Shown here one piece after another: positions 62,730 through 64,000 of a stretch of 64,000 nt of DNA. The stretch's first letter is position 1, and every line of letters begins with the position of its first letter. Position numbers and translations under genes: made by a program. The notes under the pieces were generated by a model. The model did not search any database. It was not told the DNA's origin and worked only from the letters and a program-made list of their open reading frames with translations. The DNA is from Peptostreptococcus equinus (lineage in GTDB: Bacteria > Bacillota > Clostridia > Peptostreptococcales > Peptostreptococcaceae): assembly GCF_027125355.1 (NCBI RefSeq), contig NZ_CP114052.1, positions 1,922,001 through 1,986,000 on the forward strand, given 5' to 3'.

Positions 62730-64000
62730 TTACTTACCTATACAGAAATTCTTGAATATATTATCTAACAATTCATCTGATACTGTATCTCCATTTATAT
62801 AGCCTAGGCTATCCCAAGCATCCTTTAAATCTACTTCTACAAAATCATATGACATATGATCTTCTAGTGATTTCATAGCATCATCAATTGATTTCATTGC
62901 TTTATAAATAGCATCTTTATGTCTTGAGTTAGATATTATTAATTCTGAATCATTTGATATTTTCCCCTTAAATACCATCTCTTTAATTTTTTCCATAATA
63001 GAATCCAGACCTTGATTTTTAAGCGCTGATATTTCAATTATATTTTCTTTATCCATATACTTTTCAATCTGACTTAAGTCCATTTTTCTCTCTAAATCAT
63101 TCTTGTTAATAATTGCTAGTGTCTTATTTTTATCTATATTCTCAAGTATATCTAAATCTTCTCTCTCTAAATCTCTTGAAGAATCCAGCACTACTAATAT
63201 TAAATCAGAACTTTCCATATGTTGGCGAGATTTTTCTACGCCTATTTTTTCCACTATATCTTCGGTATCTCTAATACCTGCAGTATCTACTAGTTTAATA
63301 GGTATTCCACCAATATTTACATATTCTTCTATTACATCTCTAGTAGTACCTGCTATTTCAGTAACTATAGCCCTATTTTCTCCTAATATTAGATTAAGTA
63401 AAGAAGATTTTCCTACATTAGGCTTACCTAATATAGCTGTTTTTATTCCTTCTCTAAGTATTTTACCAGTATCAGCTGTTTCATATAATTTTATTACCTC
63501 ATCTTGCACTGCTTTTGTCTTATCAATCAGTTCTTTATATGTTATAAATTCAATATCCTCTTCTGGATAATCTATTGCAACTTCAACTTGAGTAATCACT
63601 TCTGTAATATTTTTTCTTAATGATTTTATCTTTTTGGATAAAGATCCTTCTAACTGACTCTGTGCAATCTCATGAGATTTTTCAGTCTTGGCATTAATAA
63701 TATCTATTACAGCCTCAGCCTGAGACAAGTCTATCCTACCATTTAAAAATGCTCTTTTAGTAAATTCACCAGGCTCAGCCATCCTAGCTCCACTTTTTAA
63801 CACTAATTCTAGTATTTTCTTTACAGAAATAAATCCGCCATGACAATTTATTTCTATGATATCTTCAGCCGTATAAGAATTTGGTCCCTTCATAAAAGCT
63901 AGCAAAACTTCATCTATTATTTCATCTTTATCTATTATATTTCCATATATTAAAGTTCTATTTGAATAATCTGCTATAGAATTTTTATAAAAAGGCTTAA
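62730..64000 (-). CDS. mnmE: tRNA modification GTPase MnmE (5' end cut by window)
   Basis: MnmE is a GTPase that acts with MnmG. The reading frame is open to the last base of the window, so about 30-40 N-terminal residues lie beyond it. Visible are the folate-binding domain (MKGPNSYTAEDIIEINCHGG), GKPNVGKSSLLN (G1), DTAG (G3), NKND (G4) and the C-terminal CIGK with the catalytic Cys. The ATG-like starts inside the window are not the true start. Confidence 0.97.
   Translation of the reverse strand, partial: KPFYKNSIADYSNRTLIYGNIIDKDEIIDEVLLAFMKGPNSYTAEDIIEINCHGGFISVKKILELVLKSGARMAEPGEFTKRAFLNGRIDLSQAEAVIDIINAKTEKSHEIAQSQLEGSLSKKIKSLRKNITEVITQVEVAIDYPEEDIEFITYKELIDKTKAVQDEVIKLYETADTGKILREGIKTAILGKPNVGKSSLLNLILGENRAIVTEIAGTTRDVIEEYVNIGGIPIKLVDTAGIRDTEDIVEKIGVEKSRQHMESSDLILVVLDSSRDLEREDLDILENIDKNKTLAIINKNDLERKMDLSQIEKYMDKENIIEISALKNQGLDSIMEKIKEMVFKGKISNDSELIISNSRHKDAIYKAMKSIDDAMKSLEDHMSYDFVEVDLKDAWDSLGYINGDTVSDELLDNIFKNFCIGK

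Overview
The window is about 64 kb of AT-rich, densely coded DNA from an anaerobic, low-GC Firmicute. It most resembles Peptostreptococcaceae (Clostridia). Evidence: clostridial-type ribosomal and replication genes with strong GGAGG ribosome binding sites, a sigma-H gene, a papain-like cell-surface protease carrying three CWB2 wall-binding repeats, IorAB, reductive pyrimidine catabolism, rubredoxin and rubrerythrin, and many proline-specific peptidases. Genus is not certain; Peptostreptococcus or a close relative is my best guess. I see no CRISPR array, insertion sequence, prophage, rRNA or tRNA gene.

Layout. (1) 1-2.5 kb, minus strand: rpmG-secE-nusG-rplK-rplA with its promoter, then the promoter of the next operon (rplJL, off the left edge). 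(2) 2.5-24 kb: a metabolic block lying between rpmG and tuf, genes often neighbours in Firmicutes. It holds an APC permease; a complete reductive pyrimidine degradation set (DUF1097 membrane protein, PreT and PreA on one arm; dihydropyrimidinase and an amidohydrolase on the other) around a PAS-type sigma-54 activator with a near-consensus -24/-12 promoter; IorAB; three proline-directed peptidases with a POT peptide transporter; a NimA-like flavoprotein; a NifX-like protein; a rubrerythrin-like protein; and a cation/proton antiporter with a short attenuator-like leader. (3) 24-29 kb: tuf, sigH, yacP-like, rlmB, mrnC, cysS on the minus strand. (4) 29-31.5 kb: the CWB2 surface protease. (5) 31.7-38.8 kb: a zinc-homeostasis cluster with a DUF1980 protein, an unusual GTPase-permease fusion, a COG0523 GTPase, ZnuA/B/C and a Fur-family repressor (probably Zur). 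(6) 38.9-47.8 kb: rubredoxin, walJ-like, rlmH, DnaD-like and DnaI-like loaders, then replicative helicase, rplI, gdpP and a DUF2232 protein facing them. A cluster of six DnaA boxes sits in the convergent gap between the loader and helicase genes. (7) 47.8-50 kb: a YtrA-type GntR repressor with an ABC transporter and a near-perfect operator. (8) 50-53 kb: a YeeE/YedE sulfur (or selenium) transporter with a CoA-disulfide-reductase/rhodanese fusion. (9) 53.2-54.4 kb: rpsF-ssb-rpsR with an S6-type leader hairpin. (10) 54.4-60 kb: radical SAM protein, PLP aminotransferase, DUF951, DUF3343, YedF, and a divergent GerMN lipoprotein plus class V aminotransferase, resembling the YedF/selenium accessory set. 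(11) 60-64 kb: rsmG, mnmG and mnmE (cut by the window edge), normally next to the chromosome origin.

Together the genes suggest an amino-acid and peptide fermenter near its replication origin. Peptides enter by the POT carrier and are trimmed by proline peptidases; aryl- or indole-pyruvates are oxidised by IorAB; uracil or thymine is reduced and hydrolysed to beta-alanine-type products under sigma-54 control. Most likely to reward follow-up: the GTPase-permease fusion in the zinc cluster, the DnaA-box cluster between the helicase and its loader, the sigma-54 pyrimidine regulon with a shared 15-bp motif, and the antiporter attenuator.
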